NCBI GenBank assembly: GCA_947259495.1
Contig: CAMYLV010000004.1
Coordinates: 1-64,000 of the forward strand
DNA length: 64,000 nt
Direction: 5' to 3'
Origin: an uncultured Desulfobacterales bacterium
GTDB taxonomy: Bacteria; Desulfobacterota; Desulfobacteria; Desulfobacterales; JAHEIW01
Every line of letters starts with the position of its first letter. Position 1 is the stretch's first letter. The notes under the pieces are model-generated. The model had not been told where the DNA came from. It searched no databases and was given only the letters and a program-made list of their open reading frames with translations. Shown in pieces: positions 9,373 to 18,428 of the stretch. Both the position numbers and the translations under genes were made by a program.

Positions 9373-10278
9373 GGGCGTCTAAAGCAATAACGTGCACGAC
9401 AAAGAAAAGGCTTGTGAATGGGGAGTTATGAGATGGATTGAGAATCTGTATGGCTAAAATGATACCGGAGCAACGGCTCAATGTGTTGCCGCAATCTAAA
9501 AATTACATGTTTATGGATGTGTTTTACTAATGCAAAAAATTTCAGTTTCTTAGGATTGCACCATCATTGCCGAAGTACACAATTTAGCCGAAGCGTATAT
9601 TGTATACTACGTAATACACAATTGCAAATTAGAAGTGAAGCAATAGATTAAATTCAAGTTATTGGGGTAACGATAAAAGGCTACACATGCTAAACTTCTT
9701 AAAATTAACCTTGAGTTCGAGTTTATTAAGGCCGAACGCGGTGCGGGATCAGGCTATGGCGAGTTTTTTTTGAAACGGTCACTCAGCACGGTGATTCATC
9801 CCATAAATTTTTCAAATGCGGCGAAAATCTGATTTTTTCGGTATGCTTTCTATTATCATTCAAGACTTGGCTCTGGAAATCCAACAAAAGTCCGTAAAAA
9901 TGTTTGACATTCCGCTCTTATTTATTTTACCTAAGAAAATATTCCACCAATAGTCCAATTGAAATTGCGTCCGTTTTGAGAAAAATGATGATGCAATTGA
10001 TTGAGATCACCTGGATCTGCGAAAGCATTACCGACCCTCTAATTCGCCACAATTGCTCCATTAAGAGGACGCAAAATACTGAAATCCTCTGCTTATCGAT
10101 TATGAAAATATAGTGATGCCCTATTTGATCAGGCTGTTTTTTTCATTAAAAGGCCGCACCTGTGTCATTCACCGGAAAAATGCAAAATCATTTTGCATTT
10201 TCATGTCGTCTCAGGAGGTGATTTGAAACATTCCTCAGAGTCGAATTTTAATATTTTTTTTAAGAAAGGAGAAATGTT
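9373..10278. other. Long intergenic region, degraded sequence plus promoter side of the NSS transporter
   Basis: About 900 bases with no convincing gene. A frame at about 9677-9820 stays open for some 50 codons but has no start or recognisable motif and may be decayed coding DNA, possibly related to the BNR remnant. The last 110 bases hold a perfect palindrome and the ribosome site of the downstream transporter. A TTGTATACTACGTAATACAC stretch near 9599 only loosely resembles the operator seen elsewhere. Confidence 0.4.
10177..10201. promoter_or_regulatory. Perfect 25-bp palindrome upstream of the NSS transporter
   Basis: The arms AAAATGCAAAAT and ATTTTGCATTTT are exact complements around a single C. 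It sits 78 bases before the transporter start. Either a dimeric repressor operator or, read in either direction, a hairpin ending in T-rich sequence; with a one-base loop an operator is more likely. Confidence 0.5.
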
Positions 10279-11790
10279 ATGAGTGAGCGCGAAAACTGGT
10301 CCGGAAGGGCAACATTTATTATGGCGGCGATCGGATCTGCCATCGGTTTCGGCAACCTATGGAGGTTTCCCTTTGTCTGCGCCAAAAACGGCGGGGGGGC
10401 TTTTCTGATCCCTTATTTTGTGGCCCTCATATCCGCGGGTATTCCAATTATGATCATCGAATACTATCTGGGTATCAGGAATAGGGCATCCGCTCCATTT
10501 TCATTAGGGCAGATAAAGCCGATTTTTAAAATTGTCGGCTGGTTATCCGTTATGGGCGCATTCACGTTAAACTTATTCTACAATGCAATTATGGGATGGT
10601 CTTTTGTGCACTTGTTCAAATTCACGACAGTCACTAAATGGGCTGCAGACATTAAAACAGCCGAAGGCCATTTTTTTGGGGAAATTCTTGGCGTCCCTGC
10701 TACACAAGGCAACCCGTGGAATTTTGTCGGAATTCAATGGCCGCTCCTAATAGGATTGCTCGTAAGCTGGTTTATCATATGGTGGATCGTAAAAGGCGGT
10801 CTTGATCGAGTGGGAAAGGTACTGCTCTACACAGTGCCGCTGCCGGTCATTTTTGTGATTATCATGGTTATACGAGGCATAACCCTTCCAGGTGCCGCTA
10901 CCGGCCTGAACTATTATCTGACGCCAGAGTGGGGCAAGCTTCTTGAGGGAAAAGTATGGCTCGCGGCATACGGCCAGATCTTTTTTTCTCTGTCCATCTG
11001 TCTGAGCACCCTGATTGCGTATGCCTCATTTATGCCGCGCGACACCGAGATACCCAACTCCGCGGCTATCACTTCATTTTGCAACTGCGCATTTAGTTTT
11101 CTTGCCGGGTTCGCAGTTTTCAGCGTGCTCGGTTTTTTTGCCGTTGGGCTCAACGTGCCAATTACCGAGGTAGCAAAGGCCGGACCGGGACTTACTTTTG
11201 TCGCCTATCCGGCAGCTATGGTACAGCTTCCATTTGGCGTGATGTTCTTCGCGTTTATGTTCTATCTCACCCTGATTCTGCTGGGTATTGACTCGGCATT
11301 TTCCCTTCTGGAGCCAGTTGTGGCGGTCATCAGAGATAAATTCGGATGGACCCGGTTCAAAGCAACCACTGCAGTATCGGTGGTAAGTGTGCTTCTGGGA
11401 ATTCCGTTTGTCACAAAGGCAGGTCTGTTGTGGCTTGATATCGTTGACCACTTTGCCATCAACTATATTTTAGTCATTGCCGGCATTTTCGAATGTATCG
11501 CCATTGCCTACTTTTTAGGTGCGGATAAAATGATTAAAGAAGTAAACAAAAACGCTGAATTCCAGCTCGGCAAACTATTTAAACTATGCATCGCTTTCCT
11601 TGCACCTGCCATTCTGATCGTCATCGTTATTAAATCAATCATAGAAGAAATTCAGAGCCCCTATGAGGGCTATCCTGTCTCCGCGCTTCTCGTTATCGGT
11701 CTTGGAAGTTTTGTAGCCTGCTTGATTGGGGCTATTGTACTTAGTAAGATAAAATCAGCTAAGGAGCTAGAAATTCCGGATGCAGGATAA
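10279..11790 (+). CDS. Sodium-dependent NSS (SLC6/SNF) family transporter
   Basis: The 503-residue, roughly 12-helix protein opens with the family signature NWSGRATFIMAAIGSAIGFG and GNLWRFPFVCAKNGGGAF, the unwound helix-1 region that binds Na+ and substrate in LeuT-type carriers. It should import an amino acid or related compound with Na+. The ATG at 10279 follows AGGAG by seven bases. A 37-residue single-helix gene follows at 11858, the arrangement of MetPS-type methionine/alanine carriers, so the two are probably one transport system. Substrate cannot be read from sequence. Confidence 0.93.
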   Translation: MSERENWSGRATFIMAAIGSAIGFGNLWRFPFVCAKNGGGAFLIPYFVALISAGIPIMIIEYYLGIRNRASAPFSLGQIKPIFKIVGWLSVMGAFTLNLFYNAIMGWSFVHLFKFTTVTKWAADIKTAEGHFFGEILGVPATQGNPWNFVGIQWPLLIGLLVSWFIIWWIVKGGLDRVGKVLLYTVPLPVIFVIIMVIRGITLPGAATGLNYYLTPEWGKLLEGKVWLAAYGQIFFSLSICLSTLIAYASFMPRDTEIPNSAAITSFCNCAFSFLAGFAVFSVLGFFAVGLNVPITEVAKAGPGLTFVAYPAAMVQLPFGVMFFAFMFYLTLILLGIDSAFSLLEPVVAVIRDKFGWTRFKATTAVSVVSVLLGIPFVTKAGLLWLDIVDHFAINYILVIAGIFECIAIAYFLGADKMIKEVNKNAEFQLGKLFKLCIAFLAPAILIVIVIKSIIEEIQSPYEGYPVSALLVIGLGSFVACLIGAIVLSKIKSAKELEIPDAG

Positions 11791-11857
11791 GCTATCCAGG
11801 TGACTCACGCGGCTGAGATCGCATAAAAGATAAATTCTATATAAAAGGAGTTATATC

Positions 11858-11971
11858 ATGGAAGTAACGGCAATTATAGTAATGATTTTGGGAACCGTTT
11901 TCCTCCTGGGCGGAGCTATTTATTTCATAAAACTTGCATATGATAACACCAAAAAGAAGAAAACAAAATAA
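11858..11971 (+). CDS. MetS-like small subunit of the NSS transporter
   Basis: A 37-residue gene with one hydrophobic helix (about residues 4-26, AIIVMILGTVFLLGGAIYFI) and a basic tail KKKKTK. AAAGGAG lies eight bases before the ATG at 11858. Small single-helix partners of this size and shape directly follow metP-type NSS transporters and are needed for their activity in the corynebacterial case. It lies 67 bases after the transporter stop. It is easily missed because of its size. Confidence 0.75.
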   Translation: MEVTAIIVMILGTVFLLGGAIYFIKLAYDNTKKKKTK

Positions 11972-12144
11972 GGTGTTTGATGCATTGGAGTGGCCCTGCC
12001 CTGTCGGATAGGGCTTTATCCCTGTTGAGGCGATACCCCGAAAGGGTGGTTGCTTTGCTCAGGAATTGTTGGTCGAATTCACCGGAATAGGCACCTGATA
12101 AACGTAAGGCGGGTAATGAATAAAGGCATGCGTGGAGGCTATTT

Positions 12145-12759
12145 ATGAAATACCAATTAGATGATATCGACAAGATAGCATCAATGATGACAGATTCCGG
12201 CTCTGGTATGCAGAGGGATTTGATACTCATTGCGGCCCTTCCGGGCGTCGGGAAAACGACTCTTGCCAAAGAATTTGCAAGGCAAACGGAAGGGATCCAT
12301 TTCGATCTTGATGATATTAAAAGGACCGTCGTTCCTGAAGATATGGTGACGGAAGGCATAGATCCCCCCGAGTACCGTTATAAATATTATGCAGAAGCGA
12401 TACGTAAACTTCCAGAACTCTTCGCCGAAAGCGCCACTCAAATTGTAATCATGGATGAGACATTTCATTTGCAAGCGTTTCGCCAAATGTGGGATGAAGC
12501 CGCCAGGCAATTGAAAATCAGAGTCCATTGGATAGAAGCCGTCTGCGATGAAGAAATCGTAAAAGAGAGGCTTAGTATCGGAAAAGATCGGGCAAACCAC
12601 ATTTTAGTTGGCAAAGGCTATCAAATGTTCTTACTATTTAAAAAGGCCTTTGAGCCAATAAAAGGGCCTCATGAAATTGTTGGCACGAGCAAGGACATCG
12701 TGCCACAGGTTCAAAGGATTGTCAGGGAACGGTCTATAGGGGATAAAACTGTGTCATAA
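12145..12759 (+). CDS. P-loop kinase-like ATPase (AAA_33/zeta-toxin-like fold)
   Basis: The 204-residue protein has a clear Walker A, AALPGVGKTTLA (about 30-41), a FDLDDIKR segment like those of small-molecule kinases, and a Walker-B-like IVIMDETF (about 108-115). It is a stand-alone P-loop kinase of the AAA_33 type; no antitoxin-like gene is adjacent, so a toxin role is not supported. GGAGG lies six bases before the ATG. It sits between the NSS transporter and a UspA gene, probably as a stress or regulatory kinase. Substrate unknown. Confidence 0.75.
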   Translation: MKYQLDDIDKIASMMTDSGSGMQRDLILIAALPGVGKTTLAKEFARQTEGIHFDLDDIKRTVVPEDMVTEGIDPPEYRYKYYAEAIRKLPELFAESATQIVIMDETFHLQAFRQMWDEAARQLKIRVHWIEAVCDEEIVKERLSIGKDRANHILVGKGYQMFLLFKKAFEPIKGPHEIVGTSKDIVPQVQRIVRERSIGDKTVS

Positions 12760-12893
12760 TCCTGACCCGGAAAAATTGCTTCTTTATTTCCAACAGGATG
12801 AAAATAGATTGAACAAACTCTTACATTTTAACGAATAAAGAAATTGGCATTAAAATTGAAATAGTTAAACTAACAAAAGGGAGGGTTAAGAAC

Positions 12894-13388
12894 ATGATAC
12901 AAGTTAAAAAAATTTTGTTTCCAACAGATTTTTCGCGCCGTGCTAATCGGGCTCTATCGCACTCACTTCGCTTAGCCAAAAAGTATAAAGCCGATTTGCA
13001 TATGCTTCATGCTCTGGTATTATGGGATGATGATCCTCATAATCCCGCATATCATTTTCCGGATAAAGAAGAACTCCAAACACGGTTAAAAGAAGCAGCC
13101 GCCACCCGGATGACCTCTGATCTTGAAAAAAGTGATGTTAAGGATTTAGTGATTAAGCAAGTGTACGAGCGCGGTATAACACCTTCTGAGACAATTGTAA
13201 GATATGCGGGTGAAAATGATATAGATCTCATCATAATAGGCACACATCGTCGGCGCAGGATAGGACATTTATTTGGCAGTGTAGTAGAGGAAGTTGTGCG
13301 CATGGCTCCATGCTCTGTGCTTACCATTCGTCAAGAGAAAGAAGAGGCACCCACCTATGCGCTTTACAGCTCTCAAGAAATTTTATGA
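12894..13388 (+). CDS. Universal stress protein (UspA family)
   Basis: The 164-residue protein shows the UspA core: KKILFPTDFS at the start, LHMLHAL, DLIIIGTHRRRRIGHLFGSVVEEV and the closing CSVLTIR. In ATP-binding members the motif is G-x2-G-x9-G(S/T); here the first part reads GTHRR, so the second glycine is replaced, and ATP binding may be weak. GGGAGGG precedes the ATG at 12894. It follows the P-loop kinase by 134 bases and precedes the ATP-grasp gene. Confidence 0.93.
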   Translation: MIQVKKILFPTDFSRRANRALSHSLRLAKKYKADLHMLHALVLWDDDPHNPAYHFPDKEELQTRLKEAAATRMTSDLEKSDVKDLVIKQVYERGITPSETIVRYAGENDIDLIIIGTHRRRRIGHLFGSVVEEVVRMAPCSVLTIRQEKEEAPTYALYSSQEIL

Positions 13389-13511
13389 AGGTTGTCCTTA
13401 AAGATAAGAATAGAGATTCATTAAACCTGCCTCCAGCTTGGCTCGGGTGACAGCTGGTCTTGGATCCTCTCTCTAAACGCCTGCAACTAATGAAAATGAA
13501 GGAGAAACCGA

Positions 13512-14909
13512 ATGGAAACGGTTAAAGGCTATCACGGGGAGTTTAACATGGGAAGCCCTGGCGGATGGGAATATCAGCGTATTGCTCAATTGTTGGGAAA
13601 AATGGCATGGAATCTGATTTTGGAAAGCGTTGAAGTTGGCGTTGATATCGACCTTGACCATCCCCAGATCAATGCAGTCCCCGGCTTTGCCCGAATGATA
13701 TTGCGAGCCCATGAGAATTGCCACGGGAGAAACCCTGTGTACGCCGTACTCCTTGCTGAGTCAGAAACCCTGGATGTAGTGCTGGAGAATAAAAATTTTG
13801 TAGATTACTTGAACACGCTGGAAGGCGTTAAGGCCTCTCTGGCCGGGCCGGAGCACCTCTCATTAAAAAACGGGAAGATTTATTGCAAAGGAGAGGAGGC
13901 CACGGTTGTTTTTATGGATTTTAATTTGGATACCCTGTTGAAGATAGGCAAGGAAGAAAATATTAAGCCGATCAAAGAAGCGATCAAACAGGGTATTCTG
14001 GTCAATCCAAAGGGTATGGAGCCTCTGGGAGCAAAAGGGCTGTTTGAAGTGATTACAGAAAGATATAAGGACCTGTTAAGTGAAGCCACTTTAGAACACA
14101 CTCCCTGGACACGTCGATTTTATTCCCGCTCCACCACTGATCCTCAGGGAGAAGCTATCGAAGATTTGGTTGAATGGACAGCAAGCCATTTCAAGGATAT
14201 AGTGCTTAAACCGGTATCGGGTTACTCAGGCCACGGGATCTTTGTCGGAAGAAACAAAACGGAAAACAAGGAAGAATGTATCCAAACCGCCCTGGATGCC
14301 GGCGACTACATTATCCAGGAGTTTATTCCCTTAGCCCTTTGGTCAGAAAAGAGTACCTGGCCTCTCGTAGAAGAACAGGACTTATCTCTTCGAGAATGGC
14401 AAACTGATTTCCGCTGTTTTATCACCGATGAAGGCTTGCAGGGATTTTTAGCGCGCTTTGGCGGTGTCCCCACTAATGTAGGCTCAGGCGGTGGGGTCCA
14501 ACCCCTTGCAGTACTGAGGGATGATATTGCTCCCAGGGCAGCCGTTCACAAAATTAACCAAGCCCTGTTGAAACTGGGCTATCAGGCTTTTGTACAGATT
14601 CAGGAGGAAGTTAACCGGCAGGCCATTGAAATGGGATTCACTTATCTTTTGGGTCCCATTATGATTTTGCTTAGGCCAAGAATATTGACGATTGATCACC
14701 TACAGGAAATGAGGCACTATGCCCATAACCTCTGGCAGGATGCCATTAAACTGGAGGAGCTATGGCGGAAGGGACAACTGGACGATGTCGTTGAGATTGA
14801 GGAAGGAGAAAAAGAATTGGCCCTAAGCCAACCCTGGAGGGGCAGCCCGGCGCTGATGGTTAGCGACGGACTTTTCAGCTTCGGGGCAGACCTGATAAAT
14901 GAGGAATAG
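13512..14909 (+). CDS. ATP-grasp domain protein, two-part shell with central ATP-grasp core
   Basis: The 465-residue protein appears to have three parts: an N-terminal domain (1-127), a central ATP-grasp-like core (about 128-373) with VLKPVSGYSGHGIFVGR and the DFRCFITDEGLQGFLARFGG segment, and a C-terminal domain (374-465) ending ALMVSDGLFSFGADL. ATP-grasp enzymes join a carboxylate to an amine or thiol through an acyl phosphate. A paralogue at 29238-29903 consists of only the first and last parts. AAGGAG precedes the ATG at 13512. I do not recognise a named family or substrate; the neighbours (UspA, kinase, NSS transporter) do not specify one. Confidence 0.75.
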   Translation: METVKGYHGEFNMGSPGGWEYQRIAQLLGKMAWNLILESVEVGVDIDLDHPQINAVPGFARMILRAHENCHGRNPVYAVLLAESETLDVVLENKNFVDYLNTLEGVKASLAGPEHLSLKNGKIYCKGEEATVVFMDFNLDTLLKIGKEENIKPIKEAIKQGILVNPKGMEPLGAKGLFEVITERYKDLLSEATLEHTPWTRRFYSRSTTDPQGEAIEDLVEWTASHFKDIVLKPVSGYSGHGIFVGRNKTENKEECIQTALDAGDYIIQEFIPLALWSEKSTWPLVEEQDLSLREWQTDFRCFITDEGLQGFLARFGGVPTNVGSGGGVQPLAVLRDDIAPRAAVHKINQALLKLGYQAFVQIQEEVNRQAIEMGFTYLLGPIMILLRPRILTIDHLQEMRHYAHNLWQDAIKLEELWRKGQLDDVVEIEEGEKELALSQPWRGSPALMVSDGLFSFGADLINEE

Positions 14910-15052
14910 TAAACGGAACGTATCTATCTAATTCCTCTAATTTTCATTCCGATGAATTTACGGATGAATATACTTCTCACTGTTTAATCTATCCGATTCA
15001 GGAAATAGCTCATAAGATCGTTTTCTCCCAATGGTTAAAAGGAGAGAAAACG

Positions 15053-15194
15053 ATGTCCAACAGGCCCATGCGCAAACGTCTGTGCCGGGTATGCAAGCGG
15101 TGGTTTAGGTCTCATCCCCCAAGTTGAAGATCGACAGAAGACCTGTGCAGTCCCGCACTGTCAGCGGGTGTCGTACCGGTTGGAGCTGTCATAG
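15053..15194 (+). pseudogene. Frameshifted zinc-ribbon protein, likely transposon-associated remnant
   Basis: An ATG at 15053 behind AAGGAG starts MSNRPMRKRLCRVCKRWFRSH, then a stop appears at 15125. One base after a run of five C the next frame continues EDRQKTCAVPHCQ and ends at 15194. Joined, the two give a CxxC...CxxxxC zinc ribbon like those of short proteins accompanying transposases in deltaproteobacteria. The break looks like a +1 insertion at the C run (15115-15120), by mutation or sequencing error. An imperfect hairpin (15017-15054) covers the ribosome site, which is common for mobile-element genes. Confidence 0.5.
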
Positions 15195-15305
15195 AAATCC
15201 TTGGCCGTTTACTTTCTGTAATAGATCGACTATAGTTTACGGCCTTGACAATTTTATCCATGCAGCAGGTTTTAAATCGCCTTGTATGCGAATTATCTAT
15301 CTTAT

Positions 15306-16688
15306 CTATTTATTTCGTAAAAAAACCATCTCAGATACTTCCGCTACCGTTTGATCATTTTGGGTAAGTTCCACCTTCACCCGGGCAATCCGTCCTTGGG
15401 TATCGATTACCCGCGCAAAAGCGATCACATCTTTAGTAGGATCCGCCGCATTTAGAAACTGAACGTCACAATTTAACGGCAATCCCACATGGCCCAGGGA
15501 GTTGGCAACGGCCGCCATGGTTTGCTCTGCTAACGTAAATAGGGCGCCTGTATGGGTATAACCTAAAAAATTAGGCAATTGCGCCGTACCAGGCAAACGG
15601 GCTGTGGCGCGACCGGCTTCGAATTTCGTAAACTGGATGGAAAGAGCGCGGGCCAAGGGGGACGCTTCCATAGCGCGGCGCAATGCCTCCAGATCCTCTC
15701 TTTTAATTGCATTTCGAACGGCTTTCGATTCATTGCTCGATTTAGCTACATAACGTTTTTGGCGGTTTCGCTCCTCTACACCTCGAGTCAACCAAGAAAC
15801 AGCCTCATTGTAAGGTGTAGAAATGTTGAAACGTCGCCCTTCGGATATGATCACTTCATTTAAATTGCCAATCTCGGTGGGGCGCCCTGCTTCTACGTCC
15901 TGAAGCATGGAAACACGATTGTCCTGGGTAGAGGCAAAGGCCTTTAGAGAAAAATCCAAGGGATCGTCCAGCTCAGGGATATCGATACCTTTGGCGCGGG
16001 CAACCTGGCTCAACTCTCTCGACAGGGCTTCGATGATTTTGACCGACGGCTCATGCTTTACTGCTATACTACCAGTCAAACCGGTCAGGGCGGCCACCAC
16101 ATTGGTGGAGACATTGGCGATAAGTTTCTTCCAAATGACGCTATTAATGTCAGGTGTGGTATGCACGTCCAAACCAACCGCTTGGAACTGCTCAACCATG
16201 TTCTTAAATCCAGGACGGGATATGCCGTCATAGGGACCTATTACTAATAAGGGGCCGAGCCCTCCTACGTACCGAACTTCATTCATACTCACCGGCATTC
16301 CCGAATGGGCTGTGATCCCCCCAACCACCCGTTCCGGCCCTACGGTCTCGGCAATAACCTCCAAATTCCCCAGGCCGTTTTGAACCGAAAGAACGATCGT
16401 ATCGTCCCTGATCATAGGCATGGCGTCCTCGATGGCCGACCGGGTATGGTAACCTTTAACCGCTATCATCACCACGTCTTTATCGCCAACCTCGTCTACT
16501 TTCGAAGTAATGGAGATCCTTGAATGGGTTCGCTCACCATCTGGCCACTGTAGCCACAGCCCTTCTTTATCGATGAGTCGAACCCGCTCGTTCAACACTT
16601 CAATCAGGGTCACGTTGAACCCTTTTTCCAAAAAAAGACCACCGAAGATGGATCCCAAAACACCGGCACCGACTATTGCTATTTCCAT
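15306..16688 (-). CDS. Fusion of ketopantoate reductase-like (ApbA/PanE) and hotdog thioesterase domains
   Basis: Residues 1 to about 320 are a PanE-type NAD(P)-dependent 2-oxoacid reductase: the Rossmann start MEIAIVGAGVLGSIFGG, the VQNGLGN motif, and the ApbA C-terminal helical domain ending near NISTPYNEAV. Residues about 335-460 are a PaaI/DUF4442-type hotdog domain (LPNFLGYTHTGALFTLAEQT, CDVQFLNAA). The fusion would place reduction of a branched 2-oxo acid and hydrolysis or binding of an acyl-CoA in one chain. I do not know a characterised protein with this layout. The gene stands alone, with long non-coding DNA on both sides. Confidence 0.85.
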   Translation of the reverse strand: MEIAIVGAGVLGSIFGGLFLEKGFNVTLIEVLNERVRLIDKEGLWLQWPDGERTHSRISITSKVDEVGDKDVVMIAVKGYHTRSAIEDAMPMIRDDTIVLSVQNGLGNLEVIAETVGPERVVGGITAHSGMPVSMNEVRYVGGLGPLLVIGPYDGISRPGFKNMVEQFQAVGLDVHTTPDINSVIWKKLIANVSTNVVAALTGLTGSIAVKHEPSVKIIEALSRELSQVARAKGIDIPELDDPLDFSLKAFASTQDNRVSMLQDVEAGRPTEIGNLNEVIISEGRRFNISTPYNEAVSWLTRGVEERNRQKRYVAKSSNESKAVRNAIKREDLEALRRAMEASPLARALSIQFTKFEAGRATARLPGTAQLPNFLGYTHTGALFTLAEQTMAAVANSLGHVGLPLNCDVQFLNAADPTKDVIAFARVIDTQGRIARVKVELTQNDQTVAEVSEMVFLRNK

Positions 16689-17441
16689 AAATCATCACCC
16701 CGCCAAGTTTTAAGGTCAGAAACGGCTATTTTCGCTTCAAGGCCTTTGATGAAGTATTCGAATAAATTATCTTACAATGACAATTTATTGCCAATCTCAA
16801 AATTGTAGATTTCAATTCAAGGTGCTCTTTTGAAAAGATTGGCACCGTGCACTTGAAAAGTTGGCAACCGCCAAACGAGAACGATACTTAACGAGTTTTG
16901 ACAAGTGTCAATGAGAATTAACATTTTACCAAACATGGGAAAATAATAAAGAACAAAAATGTGACTCAATTAATTGTGGTCTATTAACAAATTTGTCTAT
17001 AAATACGTAAACAGCCAAATTTTTTATACCTGTCACAGTATGTGAGGATAAATGTTAATTCAAAAATCACCTCCCTTGGCCATTTTTACGACTATCGGCT
17101 AATACACACTTTTTTGAGCCTCTAAATATTTTACATTACCTCCATTCATAGTTCCAGAAGATTCTCGGTTCATTGCATACTTGAATAGCTAATCCTCAAT
17201 TTGTATGCTGGATAAAATCGAACAAGAATAGCCGTAGACCTCGGCTAAACAGATGCTATTTTATCCAGATTTCTAATTGATATCTCAGGCACAAAAATTT
17301 AGGGGACTATGCAAATAGGTTTCAGATATCCAACGTTTTGAAGCGAGAAAAACATAGGACAGATTGCAGGTATCGAACCCAACACACGGGAATCTGCAAA
17401 ATCTGTCAATCAAATCACTTTTTTTTTTGGCTTTGTTCTAT
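16689..17441. other. Intergenic region without a gene
   Basis: About 750 AT-rich bases between the PanE-hotdog and quinone oxidoreductase genes. I checked a GTTCGA-like motif near 17370 for a tRNA T-arm but could not build the other arms. No repeat or promoter stands out. Confidence 0.35.
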
Positions 17442-18428
17442 TTATTCAGCTACCGTCAGAATAATCTTGCCGATATGTTTGCTGCTCTCCATCAGTTTGT
17501 GCGATTCGGCAGCATCTTCCAGGGGAAAACGGGCCGCGATGAGGGGCTTGATCTCTCTGCTTTCGATCAGCGGCCAGATTTGAGCGCGTAATTTTTCTGC
17601 GATGCTGGCTTTGGCTTCGACAGACCGGGGGCGGAGCGTGGATCCGGTGATGATCAATCGTTTGAGCAATATGCGCATCATATCAATTTCAACACGCGAC
17701 CCTTTGATAAATGAAAGACTCACAATGCGACCGTCCTTGGCTGCCAATTCTAGATTGCGATCTACATAATCACCGCCCACTATATCCAGAATCACATCCA
17801 CACCCTGCCCCTCAGTTGCCTCCTTTAGCACCTTGACATAATCCTGCTCGTGATAGTTGACTGCGACATCAGCGCCAAAGCGTCGGCATGCTGTGCATTT
17901 TTCTTTGTTACCGGCCGTCGTAAACACTTTTGAACCCAGCGACTTGGCCATCTGGATGGCTGTTATTCCAATACCGCTGCTGCCGCCATGTACCAGGAAT
18001 CTTTCACTGGGCATGAGCCTCGCGCGATCAAACACATTGGCCCAGACGGTAAAAAAAGTTTCAGGAAGCGCTGCCGCCTCTTCCAACTTTAGCCCCGCGG
18101 GTACCGGCAGGCACTGACCAGCGGGAACGGCCACGTATTCTGCATAACCACCGCCGTTTGTAAGTGCACATACCCGGTCCGAGACCGACCAGGTTGATAC
18201 GTCATTGCCGGTCGCCACTACTTCACCGGCCACCTCAAGACCCAGAATCGGGGAAGCACCGGGAGGGGGTGGATAGAGCCCCTGTCGCTGCATCACATCC
18301 GGCCGGTTCACGCCGGCCGTATGTACCTTGATTAACACTTCGCCCTCCCCAGGGTCCGGCACCTCGCCCTCTTTAATTTCCATGACCTCCGGTCCACCAT
18401 ACTCGGAAATATTAATATAACGCATCAT
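17442..18428 (-). CDS. NAD(P)H:quinone oxidoreductase, zinc-free MDR family (QOR/PIG3-like)
   Basis: The 328-residue protein has the medium-chain dehydrogenase/reductase fold without zinc ligands: GroES-like N-terminal domain with AGVNRPDVMQRQGLYPPPPG, then a Rossmann domain with VHGGSSGIGITAIQMAKSLG, and a C-terminal HIGKIILT motif, all typical of quinone oxidoreductases. It would reduce quinones or enones with NADPH. Two ATGs in tandem at 18428 and 18425 follow GGGAGAAGG. It stands alone on the minus strand. Confidence 0.92.
   Translation of the reverse strand: MMRYINISEYGGPEVMEIKEGEVPDPGEGEVLIKVHTAGVNRPDVMQRQGLYPPPPGASPILGLEVAGEVVATGNDVSTWSVSDRVCALTNGGGYAEYVAVPAGQCLPVPAGLKLEEAAALPETFFTVWANVFDRARLMPSERFLVHGGSSGIGITAIQMAKSLGSKVFTTAGNKEKCTACRRFGADVAVNYHEQDYVKVLKEATEGQGVDVILDIVGGDYVDRNLELAAKDGRIVSLSFIKGSRVEIDMMRILLKRLIITGSTLRPRSVEAKASIAEKLRAQIWPLIESREIKPLIAARFPLEDAAESHKLMESSKHIGKIILTVAE

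Noticed and set aside
9595-9625. TTGTATACTACGTAATACA as a fifth regulon operator
   Set aside because: Spacing and the second half differ (GTATACTACGTAATAC) and there is no promoter or gene in position.
9904-10113. 69-codon plus-strand frame before the NSS transporter
   Set aside because: No ribosome site or motif; composition looks like random AT-rich sequence.
12145-12759. Zeta-toxin of a toxin-antitoxin pair
   Set aside because: The P-loop fold is similar, but no small antitoxin gene is adjacent and the gene sits in a stress/transport cluster.
17360-17400. GTTCGA-like motif suggesting a tRNA T-arm
   Set aside because: Could not build acceptor, D and anticodon arms on either strand.
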